Shown here piece by piece: positions 7,836 through 16,232 of a stretch of DNA of 64,000 bases. The first letter of the stretch is position 1; each line of letters opens with the position of its first letter. The DNA comes from Streptomyces sp. NBC_00572 (GTDB taxonomy: Bacteria > Actinomycetota > Actinomycetes > Streptomycetales > Streptomycetaceae): assembly GCF_026341815.1 (NCBI RefSeq), contig NZ_JAPENX010000003.1:62001-126000 (forward strand), in the 5' to 3' direction. The notes beneath the pieces were generated by a model. That model worked only from the letters and a program-made list of their open reading frames with translations, was not told the origin of the DNA and did not search any database. A program made the position numbers and the translations under genes.

Positions 7836-8366
7836 TCAGTCGCGCAGAGCGTTGAAGCGGCCGTGGTGGTAGAGGAGCGGACGGCCCGCCCCGTCCGGGT
7901 CTCCGGCGACCGCCTGGGCAATCACGATCCGGTGGTCACCGGCGGGCACGCGGGCCACCACACGGCAGACCAGCCAGGCGAGTACGCCGTCGAGTACGGG
8001 CACTCCCTCGGGCCCCACGCTCCAGCGGGTCCCCTCGCCGAAGCGGTCGGCGCCGCTGCGCGCGAAGGTGGCGGCCAGTTCCTGCTGGTACTCGCCGAGT
8101 ATGTGCACGCCGATGTGCTCGGCCTCGGCGAGCACGGGCCAGCTGGAGGAGGTGGTGCCCACCCCGAAGGAGATCAGCGGGGGTTCGGCGGCGACGGAGT
8201 TGAGCGAGGTCGCGGTGAAGCCGACGGGGCGCTCGCCGTGTGCGGTGACGACCGCGACACCGGCGGCGTGCCGGCGGAAGACGGAGCGGAGCAGATCCGG
8301 AGAGGCCTGCCGGGGCGCGCCGATGGTGGGAACGGTGCCGGGTCGGAGGTCTGGCGTGACCGTCAT
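7836..8366 (-). CDS. flavin reductase-like FMN-binding protein
   Basis: A 176-residue single-domain protein of the flavin-reductase-like split-barrel family. Typical segments are FRRHAAGVAVVTAHG, GFTATSLNSVAAEPPLISFG and FARSGADRFG. Family members reduce free FMN or FAD with NAD(P)H to feed two-component monooxygenases, or bind FMN themselves. No monooxygenase partner is adjacent. The ATG at 8366 with AGAAGGACAACTCC upstream is preferred over longer frames, which lack a ribosome site. Confidence 0.85.
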   Translation of the reverse strand: MTVTPDLRPGTVPTIGAPRQASPDLLRSVFRRHAAGVAVVTAHGERPVGFTATSLNSVAAEPPLISFGVGTTSSSWPVLAEAEHIGVHILGEYQQELAATFARSGADRFGEGTRWSVGPEGVPVLDGVLAWLVCRVVARVPAGDHRIVIAQAVAGDPDGAGRPLLYHHGRFNALRD

Positions 8367-8563
8367 GGAGTTGTCCTTCTGCGAGGGCGGCATGAGAGAG
8401 GTCCGGGGGCGGTCAGACACCCGGACAGCGCGCGCTCGCGTTGCGGGCCAGGTCCACGTGGGTCCGGCCGTAGAGAAGGAGTTCTGGGGGCACACGGTCA
8501 GGGTGACGATCGTTGCCGCGTGCAGTCAAGTGCGTACCGGGATGTGGGAGAAGTGTCACCGCG

Positions 8564-8890
8564 TCAGACCGCCCGGCCCAGGGCGGCGATGACATCCGCC
8601 TTGCGCGGCTGTCCCGAGGCCCGGCGGACGACGCGGCCGGTCCGGTCGAGGACGAGGACGGTGGGGGTCTTGGCGATGCCGAGCGCGCGTACGAGATCGA
8701 GGCGTTCTTCGGCGTCGATCTCGACGTGCCCCACGCCCGGCACCATCGCGGCGACCTCGGCGAGGGTGCGGCGGGTGGCCCGGCAGGGCTGGCAGAAGGC
8801 GGTGGAGAACTGGACGAGGGTGGCCCGCTCCCCCAGTTCGACGCCGAGCGCCTCAGGTCCCAGCGTGTCGGCTCCGGGTATCTCGGTCAC
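8564..8890 (-). CDS. thioredoxin-like protein (CQPC)
   Basis: A 108-residue thioredoxin fold with active-site C33-Q-P-C36 (FSTAFCQPCRAT) in place of the classical CGPC. The cis-proline loop TPTVLVLDRTG follows. It has no signal peptide or lipobox, so it acts in the cytoplasm as a dithiol reductant or thioredoxin variant. The start is GTG 8890, with AAGGGGACAGG upstream. Longer frames run into the preceding intergenic region and add nothing conserved. A 197-bp gap separates it from the flavin reductase gene, so operon membership is uncertain. Confidence 0.87.
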   Translation of the reverse strand: MTEIPGADTLGPEALGVELGERATLVQFSTAFCQPCRATRRTLAEVAAMVPGVGHVEIDAEERLDLVRALGIAKTPTVLVLDRTGRVVRRASGQPRKADVIAALGRAV

Positions 8891-9116
8891 CCCTGTCCCC
8901 TTCTCTGTCAGGCCGTCTCCCCAGGTGCAGCGTCGCACGGGAGCGTTCGATTCCCGCCACGGCCACCGCGAGTGACGAGAATCTCCCTGTACGGAGCCGC
9001 CTGGACTGGTCACGACGGCCCACATGGGGCACGATCTGCCCAAAGCCGAAAACCTACGGCTGCGTAACTTCCGCCGGGAGAACCCTCCCCAGGCACAGAA
9101 GAAGGGTTCCTCTCAG

Positions 9117-9839
9117 ATGGCAGAACTCGTGTATCGGCCGGTCATCGGCGCCGCATTGACCCTGTTCAAGGCGCTCGACCTGAAGATCGACACGCAGGGT
9201 TCGGAGCACATCCCGCGGACCGGCGGCGCGGTGCTCGTCAGCAACCACATCAGCTATCTGGACTTCATCTTCACGGGCCTGGCCGCGCTCCCGCAGAAGC
9301 GTCTCGTGCGCTTCATGGCGAAGGACTCGGTCTTCCGGCACAAGGTCTCCGGGCCGCTGATGCGCGGCATGAAGCACATCCCGGTGGACCGTTCGCAGGG
9401 CGAGCACGCCTACAAGCACGCGCTCGAATCCCTCCGGGCCGGCGAGATCATCGGTGTCTTCCCCGAGGCGACCATCTCCCAGTCGTTCACCCTCAAGGGC
9501 TTCAAGACGGGTGCCGCGCGCCTCGCGCAGGAGGCGGGCGTCCCGCTGATCCCGATGGCGCTCTGGGGTACGCAGCGCATCTGGACCAAGGGCCGTCCGC
9601 GCAACTTCAAGCGCAGCCACATCCCGGTGACGATCCGCGTCGGCGAGCCCGTGGAGGCCCCCGCCGACCAGTACGCGGGCGCCATCACACGGCGGCTGCG
9701 CGAGCGCTGCCAGGAGCTCCTGGAGGCCGCGCAGCGCGCCTACCCGGTGCGCCCCAAGGACGCGAACGACACCTGGTGGGTGCCCGCGCACCTCGGGGGT
9801 ACGGCTCCGACGCCGGCCCAGGTCAAGGAAGCGGGCTGA
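9117..9839 (+). CDS. 1-acyl-sn-glycerol-3-phosphate acyltransferase (PlsC-like)
   Basis: A 240-residue acyltransferase. It has the catalytic NHISYLD box (NHx4D), the substrate-binding FPEATIS motif, and the VPLIPMALWG motif. There is one weak N-terminal hydrophobic stretch, so membrane association is likely peripheral. It would transfer an acyl chain to lysophosphatidic acid or a similar acceptor in phospholipid synthesis. The start is ATG 9117, with GAAGAAGGG 8-12 bases upstream. It stands alone, divergent from thioredoxin and convergent with the B3/B4 gene. Confidence 0.88.
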   Translation: MAELVYRPVIGAALTLFKALDLKIDTQGSEHIPRTGGAVLVSNHISYLDFIFTGLAALPQKRLVRFMAKDSVFRHKVSGPLMRGMKHIPVDRSQGEHAYKHALESLRAGEIIGVFPEATISQSFTLKGFKTGAARLAQEAGVPLIPMALWGTQRIWTKGRPRNFKRSHIPVTIRVGEPVEAPADQYAGAITRRLRERCQELLEAAQRAYPVRPKDANDTWWVPAHLGGTAPTPAQVKEAG

Positions 9840-9884
9840 CGGCAGGCCGCCGACCCCGCTCCCGTCCTCTTCCCCGCTGAATCG

Positions 9885-10577
9885 TCACTCCGGGTCACGG
9901 ACCGTGATCCGGGCTCCCGGGCTGAGCTTCTCCAGCGACTCCGCCAGCTCGACGCCCGCCGCGAGGAGCTCCTCCCGGGTCATCGGGACGAGCGCCTCCA
10001 GCAGGAAGAACGCGTCGACGGTGTCGTCGTCGATGCGGGTACGGGGGCCCTGGCGCCAGTTCCAGCGACGGCAGGTCACGCCCTCCTCGTCGCACCAGAC
10101 GATCTCCCCGGGCTCGGGGTGCTCCACCGTCTCCACGCCGCCCGCCACGGTGACGAAGGGCTCCTCCCCGGTGGCCCGCACCAGGCGCATGGCGCCCTGG
10201 ATCCTGCCCAGGTCCTCGCCGCCGACCGGGATGAGGTGAGCGACGCTGATCGCGTTGTAGGCGTCGACGAGCCGGTTGACGCGGGGCAGCCCGCCGTCCG
10301 CGAGCGCGCGCTTGGCCAGCGCTTCCGCGGAGTTGCGGGTACGGGAGGGCTTGGCGCCGAACGCGGTGTACGCGGCTCGCCAGGCGGCGATGTGCGGATC
10401 CTGGTCCGGGGTCCGGCCGTCGAGGCGCTCGGCGAGCCGCCGCGCGGCCTCGTCGAGGAGGGCCGCACTGGTCTCGTCGCTGGGACCGTTGACCAGTCCA
10501 CGGGCCTCGACCACCAGAGCGGTGAAGCCGGGTACGAGGGTGCGCACCTCGTCGGAGACGGTGAGCGTGAGAGTCAT
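9885..10577 (-). CDS. B3/B4 (PheRS beta-type) tRNA-binding domain protein
   Basis: A 230-residue protein matching the stand-alone B3/B4 domain family: FGAKPSRTRNSAEALAKR, then LVDAYNAISVAHLIPVGGEDL, then ITRVD-like C-terminal strands. In phenylalanyl-tRNA synthetase this domain edits mischarged Tyr-tRNA. Free-standing copies are thought to edit or bind aminoacyl-tRNA or a related ligand. ATG 10577 follows the transglutaminase gene by 26 bp, so the two are likely cotranscribed. Function beyond the domain is unknown. Confidence 0.8.
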   Translation of the reverse strand: MTLTLTVSDEVRTLVPGFTALVVEARGLVNGPSDETSAALLDEAARRLAERLDGRTPDQDPHIAAWRAAYTAFGAKPSRTRNSAEALAKRALADGGLPRVNRLVDAYNAISVAHLIPVGGEDLGRIQGAMRLVRATGEEPFVTVAGGVETVEHPEPGEIVWCDEEGVTCRRWNWRQGPRTRIDDDTVDAFFLLEALVPMTREELLAAGVELAESLEKLSPGARITVRDPE

Positions 10578-10603
10578 GATCCGCCGTTCGCTGGTGTCCG
10601 GGG

Positions 10604-11203
10604 TCAGAGCTCCGTGGGGAGCGTCCGCCAGAGGGAGGACCGGTCGGGGGCGGCGCGCAGCGCGTCCAGAACAACCGGGTGCGGTTCAGTGTAGAGCACT
10701 GAATAATCCACTTCATTGAACTCCGGTCGCACGACCCAGGCCAGCCGCTCCCCCTTCAGGGAGAACCGGGCGTCGACGCCGGGCTTGTTTCCCCGTACGT
10801 CCTGGCGGGCCCAGGTCCGCTCGCCGGGGAGCAGGACGGCGACGAGGCCGTGGATCACCGGGTTCGAGCCGTCGTCGTCGGCGAGTCGCTGGTAGCAGAG
10901 GGCGGCCGGGATGCCGCGGGCCCGCAGGAGGGCCGCGTACGCGATCGACTTGGCGTAACAGACGCCGGTGCGCTGCTCCAGGACGTCGGAGGCGCGCCAG
11001 GTCACGCGCGGGTCGCCGGCGTCCGCGGAGTGCGGGACGGTGTCGCGTACGTACACGAAGGCCGCTTCGGCGTATGCGTATGCGCCGGGGTGCTCTTCGG
11101 AGAGGCGGTTCGCCACGGCGCGGACCGCCGGATGCTCATGGTCGACAGCTTCACTCGCGGCCAGATAGGCGGCGATGTCGGGGTTCTGCTGGACGAGTTC
11201 CAT
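10604..11203 (-). CDS. transglutaminase-like cysteine protease family protein
   Basis: A 199-residue protein with the transglutaminase-core triad: Cys82 in RTGVCYAKS, His118 in PVIHGLVAV, and Asp144 in GVDARFS. It has no signal peptide or membrane segment, so it is cytoplasmic, unlike the large membrane transglutaminases of actinobacteria. Such small domains act as peptidases or amidases. It is first in a pair with the B3/B4-domain gene. The shared context suggests amino-acid or tRNA-related chemistry, but that is inference. The start is ATG 11203. Confidence 0.8.
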   Translation of the reverse strand: MELVQQNPDIAAYLAASEAVDHEHPAVRAVANRLSEEHPGAYAYAEAAFVYVRDTVPHSADAGDPRVTWRASDVLEQRTGVCYAKSIAYAALLRARGIPAALCYQRLADDDGSNPVIHGLVAVLLPGERTWARQDVRGNKPGVDARFSLKGERLAWVVRPEFNEVDYSVLYTEPHPVVLDALRAAPDRSSLWRTLPTEL

Positions 11204-11222
11204 GCGGGTGGAGCGTACGGAA

Positions 11223-11260
11223 ACGGCCGGACGGAAGTCAATGACTTTCCATCCGGCCGT
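11223..11260. terminator. terminator hairpin after the threonine aldolase operon
   Basis: ACGGCCGGA pairs with TCCGGCCGT, continued by GGAAGTCA/TGACTTTCC with one bulge. It separates the DUF6421-SDR-aldolase operon from the transglutaminase gene on the minus strand. Confidence 0.75.
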
Positions 11261-11282
11261 ATATCCATGCAGTTGGCGGGAG

Positions 11283-12365
11283 TTACTGGCGGGCCAGCTC
11301 TTCCTTCAGCGCCTGGAGGAAGGCGTCCACGTCTTCCTCCGTGGTGTCGAAGGCGCACATCCAGCGCACGTCACCGGCGTTCTCGTCCCAGAAGTAGAAG
11401 CGGAAACGCTCCTGGAGCCGCCGGGTCACGTCGTGCGACAGCCGGGCGAAGACGGCGTTGGCCTGCACCGGGTAGAGGATCTCCACCCCGTCGACCTCGC
11501 GCACCCCGGCCGCGAGGCGCTGGGCCATCGCGTTGGCGTGGCGGGCGTTGCGCAGCCACAGGTCCTTCGCGAGGAGGGCCTCCAGCTGCACCGACACGAA
11601 GCGCATCTTCGACGCGAGCTGCATGGACAGCTTGCGCAGGTGCTTCATGTGGCTGACCGCGTCGGGGTTGAGGACGACGATGGCCTCGCCGAAGAGCATG
11701 CCGTTCTTCGTGCCGCCGTACGAGATGACGTCGACGCCGACCGCGTTGGTGAACGCGCGCATCGGCACGTCCAGCGAGGCGGCGGCGTTGGCTATCCGGG
11801 CCCCGTCGAGGTGCACCTTCATGCCCTTGGCGTGCGAGTGCTCGACGATCGCGCGGATCTCGTCCACCGTGTAGACGGTGCCCAGCTCGGTGTTCTGGGT
11901 GATCGAGACGACCTGCGGCATCGCCCGGTGCTCGTCCTCCCAGCCCCAGGCCTGCCGGTCGATCAGCTCGGGGGTGAGCTTGCCGTCCGGGGTCGGCACG
12001 GTGAGCAGCTTGAGGCCGCCCATCCGCTCCGGCGCGCCGCCCTCGTCCACGTTGATGTGGGCGGACTCGGCGCAGATGACGGCGCCCCAGCGGTCGGTGA
12101 GCGCCTGGAGCGCGGTCACGTTCGCCCCGGTCCCGTTGAAGACCGGGAAGGCCTCGGCCGTGGGGCCGAAGTGGCTGTGCATGATCCGCTGGAGGTGCTC
12201 GGTGTACTGGTCCTCGCCGTAGGCGACCTGGTGGCCGTCGTTGGCGAGGGCGAGGGCCGCGAGGATCTCGGGGTGGGCGCCGGCGTAGTTGTCGCTGGCG
12301 AAGCCCCGGACCGACGGGTCGTGGTGACGACGTGCGTCGGTCCTGGGGCCGAGTGCCGCGGTCAC
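11283..12365 (-). CDS. ltaE: low-specificity L-threonine aldolase (PLP enzyme)
   Basis: A 360-residue fold-type I PLP enzyme. SYGGTKNG carries the Schiff-base lysine (K220), HLDGARIANA carries the pyridine-binding aspartate (D187), and SDNYAGAHPEIL is the typical threonine-aldolase N-terminus. It cleaves L-threonine or allo-threonine to glycine and acetaldehyde. The start is placed at GTG 12365, where GTGA overlaps the stop of the upstream SDR gene, a sign of translational coupling. A longer frame to 12422 would overlap more. It is the last gene of the DUF6421-SDR-aldolase operon. Confidence 0.9.
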   Translation of the reverse strand: MTAALGPRTDARRHHDPSVRGFASDNYAGAHPEILAALALANDGHQVAYGEDQYTEHLQRIMHSHFGPTAEAFPVFNGTGANVTALQALTDRWGAVICAESAHINVDEGGAPERMGGLKLLTVPTPDGKLTPELIDRQAWGWEDEHRAMPQVVSITQNTELGTVYTVDEIRAIVEHSHAKGMKVHLDGARIANAAASLDVPMRAFTNAVGVDVISYGGTKNGMLFGEAIVVLNPDAVSHMKHLRKLSMQLASKMRFVSVQLEALLAKDLWLRNARHANAMAQRLAAGVREVDGVEILYPVQANAVFARLSHDVTRRLQERFRFYFWDENAGDVRWMCAFDTTEEDVDAFLQALKEELARQ

Positions 12366-13123
12366 GGCTTGGGGGTCAGCCACAGACGCTGTCCATTCAC
12401 TTCCTGGGCGGGCCTGTTCCACAGCCCGGCGATCTCGTCCGCGAGGACCGAGACGTCGGTGAAGCCCGCGAACTTCGCGTTGGGGCGTTCGGCGCGCATG
12501 GCGTCGTGCACCAATGCCTTGATCACCAGGATCGCAGCCGCCGCCTGCGGGCCGTCGTCGCCCCCCAGCTTGCGGAACGAGTCGGCCATCGCGAGGGTCC
12601 AGGCCTCGGCGGCCGCCTTGCCGGCGTTGTACGCGGCGTTGTTGGCGAGCGGCTTGTGCGCGCCGACCTGGCTGACCAGGGCGTACCGGCCGCGGCCACC
12701 GGCGCGCAGCAGTCCGTCGTGGAAGGCGAGCGAGGTGTTCTGGACGGTGCGGATCAGGAGCTTCTCCAGGAAGTCCCAGTCCGTGAGGTCGGTCTCGGTG
12801 AAGGAGGCGCTGCCGCGCCAGCCGCCGACGAGGTGGACCAGGCCGTCGATGCGGCCGAACTCCTTCTCGGTCTTCGCGGCCCAGTCGCGGGTGGCGTCCA
12901 GGTCGAGCAGGTCGACGGTGTCACCGACGACCTTGGCCCCTCCGTGGGCGTAGCGGGCGGCGTCGACGGCCTCCGCGAGGCGCGTCGGGTCCGCGTCGGA
13001 CCCGACGACCGTGGCGCCCGCCTCGGCGAGACGCAGGAGCGTCGCGCGGCCCGCCGGGCCGGCCGCACCGGCGACCGCGATGACGGCGCCGTCGAGCGGC
13101 CCGCCGTTTCCGTTGGCGTTCAT
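12362..13123 (-). CDS. SDR-family oxidoreductase
   Basis: A 253-residue short-chain dehydrogenase/reductase. The N-terminal Rossmann motif is modified (VAVAGAAGPAGRATLLRL, a GxxGxxG variant). The active site has S in LVSQVGAHKP and Y-x-x-x-K in AAYNAGKAAAEAW. LVHLVGGWRG replaces the usual NNAG. The ATG at 13123 is chosen for the GGAGGAGG eight bases upstream. A GTG at 13162 overlapping the previous stop is the alternative. It lies between the DUF6421 gene and threonine aldolase and overlaps the latter by four bases. The substrate is unknown. Confidence 0.87.
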   Translation of the reverse strand: MNANGNGGPLDGAVIAVAGAAGPAGRATLLRLAEAGATVVGSDADPTRLAEAVDAARYAHGGAKVVGDTVDLLDLDATRDWAAKTEKEFGRIDGLVHLVGGWRGSASFTETDLTDWDFLEKLLIRTVQNTSLAFHDGLLRAGGRGRYALVSQVGAHKPLANNAAYNAGKAAAEAWTLAMADSFRKLGGDDGPQAAAAILVIKALVHDAMRAERPNAKFAGFTDVSVLADEIAGLWNRPAQEVNGQRLWLTPKP

Positions 13124-13158
13124 GGGCGACGCCTCCTCCGTGTCCTCCGTACGAGCAC

Positions 13159-14565
13159 TCACGCGGCGGCCCGCTCGGTCCGCGAGACGTCGGCGGCGGT
13201 GATCCCCTTGGTGTCGGCGATCACGCCCTTCAGCTTCTTGGCGAGGGCCTCAAAGAACATGCTGAGCGGAAACTCGTCCGGAAGCACGTCGTCGACGAGC
13301 TTGCGGGGCGGGAGGGACAGGTCGAGGGCATCGGGGCCCTTGGCCCACTTCGATCCCGGGTGCGGGGCGAGGTAGGTGGAGACGAGCTCGTACGCCTTGA
13401 ACCAGTGGACGAGCTTGGGGCGGTCGATGCCGTCGCGGTAGAGCTTCTCGATATCGGCGCAGAGCTGGTTGGTGACCTCGGGGGCCCGCTGCCAGTCGAT
13501 CTTGAGGGTGTTGTCCGTCCAGCGCACCACGTCGTTCTTGTGGAGGTACGCGAAGAGGAGCTGGCCGCCGAGACCGTCGTAGTTGCGGTTGCGGTCGCCG
13601 GAGAGCGGGAAGCGGAACATCCGGTCGAAGAGGACGGCGTACTGCACGTCACGACCGTGGGTGTTGCCCTCGGCCTCCAGCTTCACGGCCTCCTTGAAGG
13701 CGGTGAGGTCGCAGCGGAGCTCCTCCAGGCCGTACATCCAGAAGGGCTGGCGCTGCTTGATCATGAAGGGGTCGAACGGCAGGTCGCCGTGGCTGTGGGT
13801 GCGGTCGTGGACCATGTCCCACAGCACGAAGGCCTTCTCGCAGCGCTCCTGGTCGCCGATCATCTCGGCGATGTCGGTGGGCAGCTGGATGCCGAGGGTG
13901 TCGACGGCGGCCTCGGTGACCTTGCGGAAGCGGGCGGCCTCGCGGTCGCAGAAGATGCCACCCCAGGTGAAGCGCTCGGGGGCCTCGCGGACGGCGATGG
14001 TCTCCGGGAAGAGGACGGCCGAGTTGGTGTCGTACCCGGCGGTGAAGTCCTCGAAGGTGATGCCGCAGAACAGCGGGTTGTCGTAGCGGGTGGCCTCCAG
14101 CTCGGAGAGCCACTCCGGCCACACCATGCGGAGCACGACGGCTTCGAAGTTGCGGTCGGGGTTGCCGTTCTGCGTGTACATCGGGAACAGCACCAGGTGC
14201 TGGAGCCCGTCCACGCGGTCGGCGGCCGGCTGGAAGGCGAGCAGCGAGTCCAGGAAGTCCGGGACGACGAAGCCGCTCTCGGCCCACTTGCGCAGGTCGG
14301 CGACGAGGGCGCGGTGGTAGGCGCCGTCGTGCGGGACGAGCGGGGAGAGCTGCTCGACGGCGGCGACGACCCGGTCGAGGGTCAGCTCGGCCACGGAGCG
14401 CGCGGGCGCGTCCTCCCGCTCGAAGTCGATGGATCCGTCCGCGTTCTGCCAGGTGCGGATCTCCTCCACGGCATTCTTGAGCTCGGGCCAGGCGGGGTGG
14501 TCGATCAGCCGGGCGTCGGTGGATATCCCCCCACCGGTCACGTCCTGCACAAGAATTTCCGTCAT
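13159..14565 (-). CDS. DUF6421 family protein
   Basis: A 468-residue soluble protein I assign to DUF6421, which has no known activity. It has many conserved-looking aromatic and acidic segments (WDMVHDRTHSHGDLPFDPF, QPFWMYGLEELRCDLTAFKEA, NRNYDGLGGQLLFAYLHKN). HDRTHSHGD is rich in histidine and acid and could bind a metal. It is first of a three-gene operon with an SDR and threonine aldolase, conserved here as overlapping or closely spaced genes. That suggests an enzyme acting on an amino-acid-derived compound. ATG 14565 has AAGGAAGAGG upstream, preceded by a stem-loop leader. Confidence 0.75.
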   Translation of the reverse strand: MTEILVQDVTGGGISTDARLIDHPAWPELKNAVEEIRTWQNADGSIDFEREDAPARSVAELTLDRVVAAVEQLSPLVPHDGAYHRALVADLRKWAESGFVVPDFLDSLLAFQPAADRVDGLQHLVLFPMYTQNGNPDRNFEAVVLRMVWPEWLSELEATRYDNPLFCGITFEDFTAGYDTNSAVLFPETIAVREAPERFTWGGIFCDREAARFRKVTEAAVDTLGIQLPTDIAEMIGDQERCEKAFVLWDMVHDRTHSHGDLPFDPFMIKQRQPFWMYGLEELRCDLTAFKEAVKLEAEGNTHGRDVQYAVLFDRMFRFPLSGDRNRNYDGLGGQLLFAYLHKNDVVRWTDNTLKIDWQRAPEVTNQLCADIEKLYRDGIDRPKLVHWFKAYELVSTYLAPHPGSKWAKGPDALDLSLPPRKLVDDVLPDEFPLSMFFEALAKKLKGVIADTKGITAADVSRTERAAA

Positions 14566-14580
14566 GCCTCTTCCTTCACA

Positions 14581-14623
14581 GGAGAACCTCGTGTCAAGAC
14601 ACCGTAACCGTCGACGGTTCTCC
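14581..14623 (-). promoter_or_regulatory. structured leader of the DUF6421 operon
   Basis: On the minus strand GGAGAACC (14623-14616) can pair with GGTTCTCC (14588-14581), closing a 27-base interior. The perfect palindrome AACCGTCGACGGTT (14606-14619) overlaps the outer arm, and GTGTC/GACAC lies inside. The structure ends 15 bases before the start codon. A possible -10 (GATAAT) lies further upstream near 14645-14650. Confidence 0.5.
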
Positions 14624-14722
14624 GCCACAAGGGGGCGCAAGAGAAATTATCCTGTGCGACCCCCCTGATCGCAGAAGTTTTTCCTGTCAGCCAGGGGGGA
14701 AGCCACGCTTCCGCCGTGTTCG

Positions 14723-15274
14723 TCAGCTCAGCGGCTTCACCAGGAGCTCGAACTCCAGGTCGTCACGCTGGGGCACGCCGAAGCGCTCGTCGCCGTACGG
14801 GAAGGGAGTCATCCGCCCGGTGCGCCGGTAGCCGCGGCGCTCGTACCAGGCGATGAGCTCCTCCCGTACGGAGATCACCGTCATGTGCATCTCGCGGACG
14901 TCCCACTGCTCGCGCACCCGGCGCTCGGCCTCCGCGATGATCTGCTTGCCGAGACCCGCGCCCTGAAGTTCGGGACGGACCGCGAACATGCCGAAGTAGG
15001 CGGCCTCGCCGCGGTGCTCCAGCTGGCAGCAGGCCACGATCTCGCCGTCGCGCTCGACGATCAGGAGCCGGCCGCCGGGCGCGGTGATCACGGCTGCCAC
15101 GCCGTCGGGGTCGGTGCGCTGCCCCTGCAGGATGTCCGCCTCGGTGGTCCAGCCACCCCGGCTGACATCGCCCCGGTAGGCCGACTCGACGAGCGGAACG
15201 AGGGCCGGGACGTCGTCCAGAACCGCCTCGCGATAGCTGATCCGGCCGGTCTCCTGCGGCGTGGCGGTGTCCAT
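14723..15274 (-). CDS. GNAT-family N-acetyltransferase
   Basis: A 183-residue GCN5-related acetyltransferase. The acetyl-CoA pyrophosphate-binding motif A is FAVRPELQGAGLGKQIIAEAE (R/Q-x-x-G-x-G/A), followed by WYERRGYRRTGRMTPFPYGD, the typical C-terminal strand-helix region. The acceptor is unknown. The gene is monocistronic and divergent from the DUF5134 gene, with an 8-bp inverted repeat 26 bp upstream of its start. The start is ATG 15274. Confidence 0.9.
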   Translation of the reverse strand: MDTATPQETGRISYREAVLDDVPALVPLVESAYRGDVSRGGWTTEADILQGQRTDPDGVAAVITAPGGRLLIVERDGEIVACCQLEHRGEAAYFGMFAVRPELQGAGLGKQIIAEAERRVREQWDVREMHMTVISVREELIAWYERRGYRRTGRMTPFPYGDERFGVPQRDDLEFELLVKPLS

Positions 15275-15299
15275 GCGAACGGGGCTCCCCTCGGGCGTT

Positions 15300-15322
15300 G
15301 ACGATCGTCGTACGCGATCGTC
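15300..15322. promoter_or_regulatory. perfect inverted repeat in the GNAT/DUF5134 divergent region
   Basis: GACGATCG and CGATCGTC are separated by seven bases. TTGACG at 15298-15303 overlaps the left arm as a possible -35 on the plus strand. Operator or terminator use cannot be told apart. Confidence 0.4.
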
Positions 15323-15466
15323 CCGAGCCTACTTGGGTGCCCCACCCCCGATCTCCGCACCTTTCACACCCCCTTTGTACGCCGGTGCGCGCCCGTGCGC
15401 CCGGGTGTGCCCTGTCGGGCGCGGGCATCCTCCGGGGAGGGGACGCCGTCGAGGGGGAGGTGTGCC

Positions 15467-16081
15467 GTGCACGGACCGGCCCTGCCCGGGTGGTTGATGG
15501 TCGCGCTCTGCGCGGTGACGGGCGTGTACTGCCTGCTGCGGATGCGCGCGTGCACCGGGGAGGAGCGGCGGGCCGCTCGCGGTGAGGCGGTGATGGGCTT
15601 CGGGATGGCGACGATGGCGCTGCCCACGGCGGTCCTCACGCCGCCGGAGTGGAGCTGGGCGGTGTACGCGGCGGTGTTCGGCGGCGCGACGCTGCACGGT
15701 CTCGCGGCGGTGCGGCGCGGCGGACACCATCGGCACCACCTGATCGGCTCGCTCGCCATGGTCTACATGGCGGTGTCGATGGCCGCGCCCGGCGCGGGGG
15801 CGCACTCGGGGCACACGGTCGGCGCGGCGGGTGGCATACCCGTACTCACCGGCGGGCTGCTCCTCTACTACATGGCGTACGTGCTGCACGCGGGCGCGAG
15901 ACTCGTGCCGGTCGCGTTGCCGGCGGCGACGGGGGCTTTGGCTACCGCCACGGCCGCCGCAGGGACCGGGCCGGGGGGAGGGCCGGCGCTCGGACCGGCC
16001 TGGGCGGCACGGCCGGAGTTGGCGCTCGCCTGCCGGCTGTCGATGGCGCTCGCGATGCTGGCGATGCTGGTGACCCTGTGA
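15467..16081 (+). CDS. DUF5134 membrane protein
   Basis: A 204-residue polytopic membrane protein with about six hydrophobic helices (WLMVALCAVTGVYCLL; VMGFGMATMALPTAVL; WAVYAAVFGGATL; LIGSLAMVYMAVSM; VLTGGLLLYYMAYVL; LSMALAMLAMLVTL). It contains a His-rich cytoplasmic loop (RRGGHHRHHL) and GHTVG. This is the DUF5134 pattern. In actinobacteria DUF5134 genes often neighbour an M56 peptidase, as here. Copper or BlaI-linked roles have been suggested, but none is shown here. The start is GTG 15467, with GAGGGGGAGG upstream. Confidence 0.78.
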   Translation: MHGPALPGWLMVALCAVTGVYCLLRMRACTGEERRAARGEAVMGFGMATMALPTAVLTPPEWSWAVYAAVFGGATLHGLAAVRRGGHHRHHLIGSLAMVYMAVSMAAPGAGAHSGHTVGAAGGIPVLTGGLLLYYMAYVLHAGARLVPVALPAATGALATATAAAGTGPGGGPALGPAWAARPELALACRLSMALAMLAMLVTL

Positions 16082-16220
16082 GGGCGCCCGCCCGGTAGAG
16101 GGGGGGTGCGGCCGGGTGGACGCGTGCGGGCGGGGCAGTGCCGTGCTGCGCCGGGGGCAACGAAACCGTGGCGTACGTCACTTGCCGTTCGTGGGCATAC
16201 CCCCGACCCGTACGCGCTCA

Positions 16221-16226
16221 TAGGCT
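16221..16226 (+). promoter_or_regulatory. -10 box, leaderless-type start of the M56 gene
   Basis: TAGGCT lies six bases before ATG 16233, and no ribosome-binding sequence is present. The transcript probably starts at or next to the A of the start codon. Confidence 0.5.
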
Positions 16227-16232
16227 GACGCC

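Noticed and set aside
11175..12953. A 592-codon plus-strand frame opposite threonine aldolase and the SDR gene
   Set aside because: No recognisable domain or ribosome site, and it spans two genes on the other strand.
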